This document shows positions 1-7,612 of a stretch of DNA of 64,000 bases, piece by piece. The DNA lies in NCBI GenBank assembly GCA_023424395.1, contig JAFADY010000056.1, forward strand, positions 61,776 to 125,775. The letters are read 5' to 3'. The notes beneath the pieces were generated by a model. It was not told the DNA's origin and made no database searches. It saw only the letters and a list, made by a program, of their open reading frames with translations. A program made the translations under genes and the position numbers. Numbering within the stretch: the stretch's first letter is position 1; every line of letters starts with the position of its first letter. The stretch is from Bacteroidota bacterium (lineage in GTDB: Bacteria; Bacteroidota; Bacteroidia; Bacteroidales; Dysgonomonadaceae).

Positions 1-2
1 AT

Positions 3-1310
3 TTATCCCAATGCCCTAAATCATTGATAGATGCCATACAACTACATTTAATGGGCGTGGTAATAGTTGTCCGCATTTTACAAAAAGAAGTATTTCTGTC
101 AATGATGATACACGCCGACAGAGAACAAGATGCAAGCCGAACTTTTTATGGATGGGCAAAAAACCTAATAGACTTATGGACACAAATGATAACCCTTCCC
201 GATGATGATTTAGCAAAAAGCGAACTCATTAATTCATTCAACAGCAACTATGACGAAGCAATACGGTTGTATGCAAAAGACGAGATACAATACCCCTCAT
301 TTGAAGAAATACTCGAACAGTTAGCCGACGTTATTTTCGACACCAACATAGAACTTATCATTAGCAGTAGTAAAAAAAATTACAGCGTCAAAGAAATTGA
401 TTGGGAAGGAAGTTCTTCACACATACTTGTCGGCGCCGAAATGTTGAACCGTGGCTTTACAGTAGAAAACCTCGCCGTAACCTATATGCCTCGATACAGC
501 GTGGGCAAATCCACAGCAGACACCATACAGCAAAGATGCCGATTTTTTGGATATAAGAAAAAATACTTGCAATCTTGCAGGGTATTTTTACCCGAAGATA
601 CAATGATTGAATATGCGGAATATGTGGAACACGAAGAAGAAATGAGAAAATGGCTCAAAGAAAACAAAAATCTCGAAAAAGTGGAACAACTAATACTGAT
701 ATCCCCACGCCTTAACGCTACACGGAAAAACATTCTTTCTGTTGAAACTGTAAATTCAAAACTCAATGGATGGAGAAAAATGAATGCCTTCCAAGCAATC
801 GAAGAAAACAAAAAGTTTGTGGAAAAATTTATCAATCAAACCAAATTCGAGAACTATGTAGATTATGGAACTCCCGACAGAAACCACAGATACGCCAAAC
901 TGCCAACCCAAGACATTATAAATTTCCTTTCAGATTTTAAATTCCCAAATATGCCCGACACGGCAAGAAAACAGGCTACAATCAGGTATTTGAAATACCT
1001 CGCTCAAAAACAAAAAAATCCATTAGAACACGCCTACATTATTCAAATGGCCTATGCCGGAGAACCTCGTGAAAGAGAGTTCAACGAGCAAACAATGAGA
1101 TTAAACAATCTGCATACAGGACGCTCCACCACAGGGGCAGAAATATACCCGGGCGACGCCCACGTCAGGTTCGATGACAGCATTTGCATACAAATACACA
1201 AAGTAAAATTAAAAAATCACTCCATCCAGTGGGGTGGTAAAGTGGCTTACACATTAGCAATATATTATCCCGAAGATTTCGCCATCAATTATGTAAATAC
1301 CGAAAAATAA
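3..1310 (+). CDS. Z1 domain protein of a restriction/anti-phage operon (5' truncated by window)
   Basis: The reading frame is open to the left edge, so the start lies outside the window and at least 436 residues are visible. The middle of the visible part carries the Z1 signature: a glycine-bearing strand followed by a NRG-type motif (LNRGFTVENL), then a long conserved stretch ending in QQRCRFFGYKKKY. Z1 domains (PF10593) are known from operons with a GHKL (MutL/MORC-like) ATPase, a DNA methylase and PD-(D/E)XK nucleases, where they are thought to be helicase-related. The stop is 2 bases before the next start, implying translational coupling with the DUF4420 gene. Identity as Z1 is seen by motif; a defence role is inferred from family and context. 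Confidence 0.85.
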   Translation, partial: LSQCPKSLIDAIQLHLMGVVIVVRILQKEVFLSMMIHADREQDASRTFYGWAKNLIDLWTQMITLPDDDLAKSELINSFNSNYDEAIRLYAKDEIQYPSFEEILEQLADVIFDTNIELIISSSKKNYSVKEIDWEGSSSHILVGAEMLNRGFTVENLAVTYMPRYSVGKSTADTIQQRCRFFGYKKKYLQSCRVFLPEDTMIEYAEYVEHEEEMRKWLKENKNLEKVEQLILISPRLNATRKNILSVETVNSKLNGWRKMNAFQAIEENKKFVEKFINQTKFENYVDYGTPDRNHRYAKLPTQDIINFLSDFKFPNMPDTARKQATIRYLKYLAQKQKNPLEHAYIIQMAYAGEPREREFNEQTMRLNNLHTGRSTTGAEIYPGDAHVRFDDSICIQIHKVKLKNHSIQWGGKVAYTLAIYYPEDFAINYVNTEK

Positions 1311-1312
1311 AT

Positions 1313-2302
1313 ATGGGACCCTCAATTTACAAAATATTTACCGACCTACAGCGCAAAGAAAACATTCAAAATGATAGTTTTTTTGTCGCTTCACTGCCTT
1401 TCAACCATAATCACAAAATGGGTGTTTCGGCTGAGGGGTTTCCTATGTTTTTTGTAAAAAGCAAAAACATCGCAAATATTTACGATGTAAATTTAGAGTT
1501 CATCTCGGTACTCTTTACACGAACCTGCAATCTTACAGAAGAAAACAAACCAATTCAACAAGACATATATACCATCATCCAACTAAAAACCGACAATATC
1601 GATTTTCAACAATACTTCCTCGAAGTAGTTTGCATATTATTGGAGCAACTTCCCGATGTACCAACGCACAAAGAACTGAAAACAGAAATAAACAAACTCA
1701 TAGAACTTTTCAGCCGCTTCACACGCCCGCCCCGTAAAACAATTCAAGGACTATGGGCAGAATTATTCATTATCGAACAAGCAAAATATCCCGAATATTT
1801 AATTCAAGCTTGGCACGCATCGCCCGAAGACAAATTCGACTTCAACGATGGACGAGATAAAATCGAAGTAAAAAGCACTTCCCAGTCTCGCCGCATTCAC
1901 AACTTTGCATTGGAACAATTAAATCCAAACACAACATCAAATTTACTGATAGCATCACTGTTTGTTGTGCAAACAGGACGTGGCAAAAATATTTTTGATT
2001 TACAAAAGTCCATTTACAGCAGAGTTCAAAACCCCAAACTCCAATTCAAACTAAACGATATTTTGTCGCAAACCATAGGAAAAGACTTTGATAAAACCTT
2101 CGATGTCTATTTTGATTATTCTCAAGCAATAGACACACTCCAATTTTACGACTTCAAAGATATCCCGACCATAAAAAAAGAAGACGTACAAGCAGAAATA
2201 TCAAACGTGCGTTTCGATTGCGACCTCTCACGTGTTACCTCCATAAAAGATAAGCACTTCGATACAACCCACAGCCCACTTTTCAAAAGCATACAGATAT
2301 GA
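1313..2302 (+). CDS. DUF4420 PD-(D/E)XK family nuclease
   Basis: A 329-residue protein matching the DUF4420 pattern (PF14390). The predicted catalytic core is visible: E150 in GLWAE, D176 in KFDF, and E185-V-K187 in KIEVKST, followed by the conserved H and QL of the family. This is the expected order for a PD-(D/E)XK restriction-like nuclease, so a DNA-cleaving role is likely. It starts 2 bases after the Z1 stop and its end overlaps the next start by 4 bases, so the three genes are almost certainly one operon. The family assignment rests on motif recall rather than a search. The substrate and any methylation dependence are unknown. Confidence 0.85.
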   Translation: MGPSIYKIFTDLQRKENIQNDSFFVASLPFNHNHKMGVSAEGFPMFFVKSKNIANIYDVNLEFISVLFTRTCNLTEENKPIQQDIYTIIQLKTDNIDFQQYFLEVVCILLEQLPDVPTHKELKTEINKLIELFSRFTRPPRKTIQGLWAELFIIEQAKYPEYLIQAWHASPEDKFDFNDGRDKIEVKSTSQSRRIHNFALEQLNPNTTSNLLIASLFVVQTGRGKNIFDLQKSIYSRVQNPKLQFKLNDILSQTIGKDFDKTFDVYFDYSQAIDTLQFYDFKDIPTIKKEDVQAEISNVRFDCDLSRVTSIKDKHFDTTHSPLFKSIQI

Positions 2303-3759
2303 CAAAAGAAAACATCCTCCCCGAAACCTTACGTGATTTAATACTCGCCGTATTAGCCAATCATCCTGGCTTTCAATATATCGAAGGCGTTCAGCCCTTT
2401 TCTATCTTATTCGACAAGAAAAAATATGTTGTTTATGTCAAAAATCTTTCTTCGGCCTATTTCAAAGACAGACCCGGAACAACTCGTGCGCAACTTCCAA
2501 TACGTGACGAATTTGAAAACATAAAACAATCCGACACCCCATTTATTTTTTTCGGTTATGACAACAACAACGATGTACTCGTTTGTTGGAATTTCCACAT
2601 TGTAAAAGAACGTCTTAACGAGAAAAAAAGCGTTTCATTTTATTCACGCCAATACTTTCAAGACGAAGTTACATCGGATGAATTTTTACGCAAAGAATTA
2701 AAAAATGCCGACAAACCTGTACTATTCAAACGAAAAAATCTTATCGATTTTTTTAATCAAATAGAAACCTTTTTCCCTGTTGATGAAAACGAAACACTAC
2801 AAACCGACACCCCGGCAACTCAAGAAGAAGAAAATCCTTATACGGCAAACGGCAAAATTTTCAAAATCATCGAACCCGAATTAATCAACCAACTCAAACC
2901 CATTCTGTCTGCCAACCACCATTTTGAAGGCATCAAAATAGCCGAAGCATTCTATGCCGACAAGTACCCGAAAATGAGAATGAAAGATTGGGTAAATCTC
3001 ATTAAATCAATAGACGATATTGAATGTACTTCAAACAATATCAGTCCGAACCACACACTGCAAGAACCGCAACCACTATTTGATGTGAATGATTTTGAAC
3101 CGCACTTTATGGAGTATATGCAACATCAAAACCTATCTGCAAGCATAATTTCACGTTATGTTTTTGCAATTAAGAATATAATTACCGATTTTCTTAACCA
3201 ATACTTCCAAGCAAATATAATTTCTCTATTCAACGTTATTGATACACAAAAACTTCAATATTGGGAAAATCAACTCCTGTTAAACACAAAGTTTCTCGAA
3301 ATCAACAACCAAAAACACAGAGAATGCACAAGTTCACTCAGAAAATACATACAATTTTCAATACATTATCACACCAATAAGAATGCTGAATTATTACAAA
3401 AGACAGCCTCTCATCATAATAGGAAAGTAAAATTATACGACTTCCCAAAACAGAAAAAACATATACTTCGAGTTACCTATCCTAATGGAAACATAATCGA
3501 ACATCGCAAAGTAAACCAAACCCTGATTGATGTAATTACATCAGCAGGTGCAGAGCGTGTGCGAAACTTAGGGATAATGCTCAACGGATCTAATCTTGTT
3601 TCAAACACAATCATCCCTAAATATAAAAGTTCTCAGAAACCCATCGGAAACTGTCTGTACATAATGACGTGTTGCGACACCAAAACCAAACAAAAAATCA
3701 TAAAACAAATATCAGATAATCTCAATTTAGATTTAATTGTTGATAAAATCGAAATATAA
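2299..3759 (+). CDS. unrecognised multidomain protein, third gene of the Z1/DUF4420 operon
   Basis: A 486-residue protein that I cannot assign. Three blocks are visible. Residues 1-165 form an alpha/beta domain with aromatic-rich strands (FIFFGYDNNNDVLVCWN) and an RLN..KSVSFYSRQ motif, reminiscent of sensor domains attached to restriction enzymes. Residues about 265-365 are helical and look like the SAM-like N-terminal core-binding domain of integrases (SASIISRYVFAIKNI, then SSLRKYIQF). The last 95 residues are a separate alpha/beta module (HILRVTYPNGNIIEHRKVN onward). No catalytic motif is obvious. The 4-base overlap with the nuclease gene indicates it works with it, perhaps as a DNA-recognition or effector subunit; this is inference. 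Confidence 0.75.
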   Translation: MTKENILPETLRDLILAVLANHPGFQYIEGVQPFSILFDKKKYVVYVKNLSSAYFKDRPGTTRAQLPIRDEFENIKQSDTPFIFFGYDNNNDVLVCWNFHIVKERLNEKKSVSFYSRQYFQDEVTSDEFLRKELKNADKPVLFKRKNLIDFFNQIETFFPVDENETLQTDTPATQEEENPYTANGKIFKIIEPELINQLKPILSANHHFEGIKIAEAFYADKYPKMRMKDWVNLIKSIDDIECTSNNISPNHTLQEPQPLFDVNDFEPHFMEYMQHQNLSASIISRYVFAIKNIITDFLNQYFQANIISLFNVIDTQKLQYWENQLLLNTKFLEINNQKHRECTSSLRKYIQFSIHYHTNKNAELLQKTASHHNRKVKLYDFPKQKKHILRVTYPNGNIIEHRKVNQTLIDVITSAGAERVRNLGIMLNGSNLVSNTIIPKYKSSQKPIGNCLYIMTCCDTKTKQKIIKQISDNLNLDLIVDKIEI

Positions 3760-3863
3760 CCACCTGCCCATCCCATATCATTAATCGGACAGGTAAAGCG
3801 GTGTTCGTCAATCGTTCACTTTGTTTCGCAAAACATATTTGCAAGGGCAAGCAAGTGGCTGAA

Positions 3864-3906
3864 AAAATCTCCACACCTCACTTCGTTCGGGTAGTATTTT
3901 TTTTGC
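3864..3906 (+). repeat. 40-base dispersed repeat, copy 1
   Basis: Contains AATCTCCACACCT, then CTTCG, then TTCGGGTAGTATTT and GCC. The second copy lies about 900 bases downstream at 4761-4801 in the same orientation, differing in the CTTCGTTCG versus CGCTACGCTTCG centre and in the length of the T run. Both copies are followed closely by TTGACA. Confidence 0.7.
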
Positions 3907-4760
3907 CACCCTTGACAAATAACACATCCACGTCCACTCTTTGCCCTCCGGTTGGTGCTCATAGTGGCGTGGCTGTTTGTTTTGCTGCACACGCTCGCTC
4001 AATCCTCACCCGTGGCTACTCTTGCCCCCTCAAACCCCAATAAAGTATTCGCTACGCTCATTCATCTTTAAAAGGGGGCAACCGCCACTGAGAGTTTTGC
4101 TCGCCTGCTGGTCGCTCGGGCTAATCGGGCTGTCACGTTTTTTGCAAGTTTCGTCTCGTTTTCAAATCATAGGTATATTGCCGTGTTCATCCGTTTCACT
4201 TCGCTGCGTTTCTTGCTTTGTTTCACTGCTTCACACCGCAAAACATTGTTTATGGGTGCAAGAGTGCTCTTTTCATTCGCTCGTGTCATTCCGCTTCGTC
4301 GTGATGCTTTTTCGTTCCTCAAAAACAATCACATCCTTGCTCCATTTCACACGCTCATTCCAATCACACCCTTGCTTTTGAAAACTTCACTCGCGGCAAA
4401 AAACGCGCCAGCCCTGCCGAAACAGTAAGCATCAGGCGCGCTCATTCTTCGCGCTTCCTTCTTCTGCCACCCTCGCTCCACTCGCTTACGGCTCGCGCCT
4501 GTGTCGTCCCAAAGTCCACTTTTCATTTCGCTAAAGCTTCATTACAAGCGTCCTTTGTGCCGCCACGCTCAAGGCTGTTTTACCTATACGATTAATGACC
4601 ATACCCTACAAATCAAAGATTATCCAACACTTATGAAGCATTATTTAATTTGCGTTTCACGCAGTTTTTCAAACAAAATCCACGTACGTTAAAAAAATGC
4701 TCACAAAGATAACAGCAAGAAAATAAGTCTGTAAAGGTCAAGCCCTCCGGGTTTTCGCCA

Positions 4761-4801
4761 AAATCTCCACACCTTCGCTACGCTTCGGGTAGTATTTCGC
4801 C
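4761..4801 (+). repeat. 40-base dispersed repeat, copy 2
   Basis: Direct-orientation partner of the repeat at 3864-3906: the same flanks (AAATCTCCACACC and TTCGGGTAGTATTT) with a diverged centre. The function is unknown. Imperfect preservation at both ends suggests an old duplication or a family repeat. Confidence 0.7.
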
Positions 4802-5077
4802 GAAAAATCTTGACAGCCTCAACACTTCGTTTCTCTTCGTTTTTTCTTGCAGTAAAAGGGTGTTTACATTTTCTTTTTCCTTTTCTTGTTTTTACGATGA
4901 AAACACAACTTTTTTTATTGCCATTAAGCAACTTAACGCAATTGAAAGCATTAGAAACCAAGAATAAAGCAGAAATAAATCAGAATTGTACTTTTGTTAT
5001 CGGGAGCAGGCAAGGCAATACCAAAGCCGTACCAAGTCCAAACAAAATCAAGTCAAACAATTTAAATTTTTATCAAA

Positions 5078-5713
5078 ATGGGAACAATTAAACAAGGTAT
5101 TTTAGGCGGCTTTTCCGGCAAGGTTGGAACAGTCGTAGGTGGTAGTTGGAAAGGCATTAGTTATATGCGTTCACTACCACAAAATGTAAAGAACCCTCGA
5201 ACTGAAAGACAAATGAACCAACGCACCAAGTTTGCGCTTACGCTCAGCGTACTCAAACCAATGACGGCGCTTTTGCGTACGGGTTGGAAACTTTTCGCAC
5301 ATAAACAAACGCCGTTCAATGCGGCAATGTCGTACACGTTAGCAAATGCCATTACAGGCGCATATCCCGACTATGAAATTGACTCGTCCAAAGTGTTGGT
5401 TTCTCGCGGAGCTTTGACTTCGGCTACCAATGCAAGCGCAAAGCCTGAAAACGGAAATATTGTTTTCAGTTGGGACGACAACAGCGGAGTAAACTCTGCC
5501 AAACAAACCGACAAAACATTGATTGCAGTACTCAATCCAACCAAAGGCGAAGCAATAACCGACACCGCAGGCGCAGAACGAAGCCAAGGTACACAAACCC
5601 TTGCGCTCCCTGCCGATTGGACAGGCGATGACCTACATACATATTTGGGATTTATTTCCGAAGATGGTAAAGAGATTGCCAATAGCGTGTATTTGGGTAC
5701 AGTTTCACTGTAA
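5078..5713 (+). CDS. DUF6266 family protein
   Basis: A 211-residue protein that begins with the strongly conserved DUF6266 head (GILGGFSGKVGTVVG, then WKGI and the PRT..Q..QR region) and continues with a beta-rich body and an Ig-like C-terminal half. The family is restricted to Bacteroidota, often lies beside phage-like lysis genes, and has no established function. There is no signal peptide. The next gene is a small membrane protein of a lysis cassette, but a terminator hairpin separates them, so DUF6266 is probably transcribed as its own unit. A virion- or appendage-related role is only a guess. Confidence 0.85.
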   Translation: MGTIKQGILGGFSGKVGTVVGGSWKGISYMRSLPQNVKNPRTERQMNQRTKFALTLSVLKPMTALLRTGWKLFAHKQTPFNAAMSYTLANAITGAYPDYEIDSSKVLVSRGALTSATNASAKPENGNIVFSWDDNSGVNSAKQTDKTLIAVLNPTKGEAITDTAGAERSQGTQTLALPADWTGDDLHTYLGFISEDGKEIANSVYLGTVSL

Positions 5714-5729
5714 TTCAAAAAAATCTACA

Positions 5730-5755
5730 AATCCCGCCAAATGCGGGATTTTTTT
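5730..5755 (+). terminator. intrinsic terminator after DUF6266 gene
   Basis: Perfect 8-bp stem AATCCCGC / GCGGGATT with a 5-base loop, followed directly by a run of six T. It sits 16 bases after the DUF6266 stop codon. Confidence 0.85.
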
Positions 5756-5779
5756 CACCCATTTAATGACAAAAACAGA

Positions 5780-6097
5780 ATGGATTTTCTAAATCAAATA
5801 ATGCCTTTTTCAGTATCGATAATCACGCTAATTATCGGATGGTTAGGCGGCAGGCGCAAATCAGCTGCCGAAGTCGAAATTATAAAATCCGACCACGCCG
5901 AAAAATTATTACAGTTAAACGACCAATATTTAATTGCTCCGCTCACAAAAAAAATTGATATTTTAAGCCAAAAAATTCAGCGATTAGAACAAGCAATAAG
6001 CCGAATTTCAGATTGTAACGAAAATGAGAATTGTCCTGTAAAAAGCGAATTAAAAAAACAGAAAAATAATGACACCAAGGGGAATACGAAACAATAA
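5780..6097 (+). CDS. small membrane-anchored coiled-coil protein (holin-like)
   Basis: A 105-residue protein when started at the ATG at 5780, which avoids starting inside the upstream terminator. One hydrophobic segment near the N-terminus (residues about 7-23, FSVSIITLIIGWLGG) is followed by a basic turn and a long amphipathic helix with heptad-like leucines and isoleucines, then a charged tail. The architecture and the position directly before an endolysin gene, overlapping it by 29 bases, suggest a holin or holin-accessory protein. No family was recognised by sequence, so the functional name is contextual. Confidence 0.65.
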   Translation: MDFLNQIMPFSVSIITLIIGWLGGRRKSAAEVEIIKSDHAEKLLQLNDQYLIAPLTKKIDILSQKIQRLEQAISRISDCNENENCPVKSELKKQKNNDTKGNTKQ

Positions 6098-6476
6098 TCC
6101 TTTAAATATTCGGCACAATACCGATGTTTTCAAGGGAGAAATCAAAGGAAAAGACAAATCATTCAAAACTTTTTCCTCGATGCCTTACGGCTATCGTGCA
6201 GCATTTGTAACACTCGCAAGTTACCTTGCAAGAGATTTTAACACAGTCGAAAAAATCATATCACGATGGGCTCCACAAAACGAAAATAACACAAAAGCCT
6301 ATATTGCGGCAGTCGTGAAATTTTCAAGCGTTCCGAAAGACAAAATTTTAACCGCCTCCGACGGTATCGATTACATTCTGATTGTTTCCGCAATGAGTTT
6401 TGTTGAAAACGGACAGAATGCTGATATTAATCAAATCAAAGCGGGCTTTGCTTTGCAAAATAAAATTACAATATAA
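6069..6476 (+). CDS. P5-type endolysin / structural protein P5 homologue
   Basis: A 135-residue protein starting with the hallmark GIRNNNPLNIR segment, followed by F.S..YGYRA.. and a W.P..ENNT..Y motif. This pattern is that of proteins annotated as structural protein P5 in Bacteroidota phages and prophages, a lysozyme-like cell-wall hydrolase family. It has no signal peptide, so it would need the holin-like partner upstream to reach the wall. It overlaps the upstream gene by 29 bases, and its stop overlaps the ATG of the spanin-like gene. A lytic role is inferred from family and cassette structure. Confidence 0.85.
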   Translation: MTPRGIRNNNPLNIRHNTDVFKGEIKGKDKSFKTFSSMPYGYRAAFVTLASYLARDFNTVEKIISRWAPQNENNTKAYIAAVVKFSSVPKDKILTASDGIDYILIVSAMSFVENGQNADINQIKAGFALQNKITI

Positions 6477-6871
6477 TGAAACAGGCAAGCATTTTCATCG
6501 TTCTATTGCTCTTTATTTTCAGTTCTTGCAAGAGTACGCAATACACCCCGGCTGAAACAGTAAAAACAGAATATCGGGACAAGATTGTCTGCAATTCAAC
6601 TTTCAGATACGATTCTGTTTTTGTTAAAGACCAAGGCGACACAATATATTTAGAGAGATTCCGTTATTTTTACAAGGATAAAATCATAAGAGATTCTATT
6701 TTCAAAATTGATACAATCCGTGTTCCATTTCCCGTAAAGGAGATAAAACAAATCAAAGCACCATTAACAAGTTGGCAAAACTTCCAAGTATGGTGTGGAC
6801 GGATTCTGCTTGCAATCTTACTGTTTGCGGGGTTTTATTTTGTTTCTCGACTGAAAAATATCTTACCTTAA
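6476..6871 (+). CDS. candidate unimolecular spanin (lipoprotein with C-terminal membrane anchor)
   Basis: A 131-residue protein with an N-terminal lipoprotein signal (hydrophobic LLLFIFSSC with the lipobox cysteine near residue 18). Its middle is charged and beta-rich, with repeated R-D-S-x-F/Y and D-T-I motifs. A single C-terminal transmembrane helix follows (ILLAILLFAGFYFV) before a short basic tail. An outer-membrane lipid anchor plus an inner-membrane anchor in one chain is the architecture of u-spanins such as T1 gp11, which complete Gram-negative lysis. Its place directly after an endolysin supports this. The sequence family itself was not matched. Confidence 0.7.
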   Translation: MKQASIFIVLLLFIFSSCKSTQYTPAETVKTEYRDKIVCNSTFRYDSVFVKDQGDTIYLERFRYFYKDKIIRDSIFKIDTIRVPFPVKEIKQIKAPLTSWQNFQVWCGRILLAILLFAGFYFVSRLKNILP

Positions 6872-7100
6872 AAAACGCCGTTAACAACTTTATTTATCCG
6901 ATTATTAATTTTCATACAAACTTATATATTTTTGTCTGTAACAACATATTTATCTATATATCAACTTAATATACCTTATGTTTACTTATCCTTTATTTGC
7001 AACATATTTGCAACAAAAGCATATAGTCATCTGATATATAGATTATTTAATCTTTGAAGAAGTGAAGTAAAATAGACAGTATTAGAACAATAGATATCAG
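6872..7100 (+). other. AT-rich intergenic region without genes
   Basis: Low-GC DNA (many ATATAT/TTATT words) between the lysis cassette and the core rpsU-xerC genes. I see no coding frame, tRNA remnant or clear att-like repeat. It marks the boundary between the accessory block and conserved chromosome. Confidence 0.5.
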
Positions 7101-7139
7101 ACTTCCCGGTTGAAGAAATTTCAATCGGGAAGTTTCTTA
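7101..7139 (+). terminator. intrinsic terminator-like hairpin upstream of rpsU
   Basis: A 13-bp stem (ACTTCCCGGTTGA / TCAATCGGGAAGT, one G-U pair) with a 7-base loop and a short T-rich tail. It probably ends transcription coming from the accessory side. Confidence 0.65.
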
Positions 7140-7182
7140 AGTAAAATCTATCTCCACGTAATTATTTTAAAAAAAATCTTCT

Positions 7183-7190
7183 TATCTTTG
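7183..7190 (+). promoter_or_regulatory. promoter -7 element for rpsU
   Basis: TATCTTTG, a perfect match to the Bacteroidota TAnnTTTG element. The -33 box is weak (T-rich about 20 bases upstream). Confidence 0.6.
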
Positions 7191-7362
7191 CATCCTCAAA
7201 CTGAAGGGAGGTTATTGTAACACTCAGAAACAGAAAAAGAAACAACATATCAGCTTCTAATTTCTAAGCCCGCAACTGCATAGTTTCAGGCGACAATGGG
7301 ATTACTTATTCCGTTGAACAAAACAATAATCTTACAAACAAATTAAAAATTAAAAACCAAAC
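7191..7362 (+). promoter_or_regulatory. long 5' leader of rpsU
   Basis: About 165 untranslated bases lie between the promoter and the rpsU start. It contains a wobble-rich 8-bp hairpin (CAATGGGA at about 7294-7301 with TTCCGTTG) and a GGGAGG word near 7205. An S21-autogenous or other post-transcriptional control element is possible, but no known motif was identified. Confidence 0.4.
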
Positions 7363-7554
7363 ATGATAGTAGTACAATTAAAAGAAGGCGAAAATATAGA
7401 AAGAGCCTTAAAGAAATTCAAACGCAAATACGAAAGAACCGGCGTGGTAAAAGAACTTCGCAGACGACAGGCTTTTGCCAAACCTTCGGTTGTAAAACGC
7501 AAACAAAAACAACACGCGGTTTACGTACAACAAATGCAAGAAAAAGAAGATTAA
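7363..7554 (+). CDS. rpsU: 30S ribosomal protein S21
   Basis: A 63-residue basic protein with the S21 pattern: an N-terminal I-V-V-Q-L-K-E-G-E strand, the ALKKFKRKYERTGVVKELRRR helix and a lysine-rich tail. The length is normal for Bacteroidota S21. S21 joins the 30S platform near the 3' end of 16S rRNA and, in Bacteroidota, helps occlude the anti-Shine-Dalgarno. It has its own promoter and long leader and is followed 58 bases later by xerC, a common pairing in this phylum. Confidence 0.97.
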   Translation: MIVVQLKEGENIERALKKFKRKYERTGVVKELRRRQAFAKPSVVKRKQKQHAVYVQQMQEKED

Positions 7555-7612
7555 ACTTCGTTTTTTTAAATATTTTTTCTTACTTTCGTAATTCAATTCT
7601 ACGGGTTGAAAT

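Larger units (their letters stand above)
3760..5077 (+). other. gene-free accessory region with repeats
   Basis: About 1.3 kb in which no reading frame has the character of a real protein: the translated frames are rich in F, S, H and C with no family motif. The plus strand is pyrimidine-rich, with many short CTTCG/GCTTCG words and two diverged copies of a repeat of about 40 bases. It separates the restriction-like operon from the DUF6266/lysis cassette and looks like decayed or non-coding mobile-element DNA. A small frame at 4897-5091 overlaps the start of the DUF6266 gene and is not convincing as a gene. No origin or attachment site could be identified. Confidence 0.5.

Noticed and set aside
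3801..4428. Several overlapping small frames in the gene-free spacer
   Set aside because: Their translations are low-complexity F/S/H/C-rich strings with no domain, and they overlap each other on both strands.
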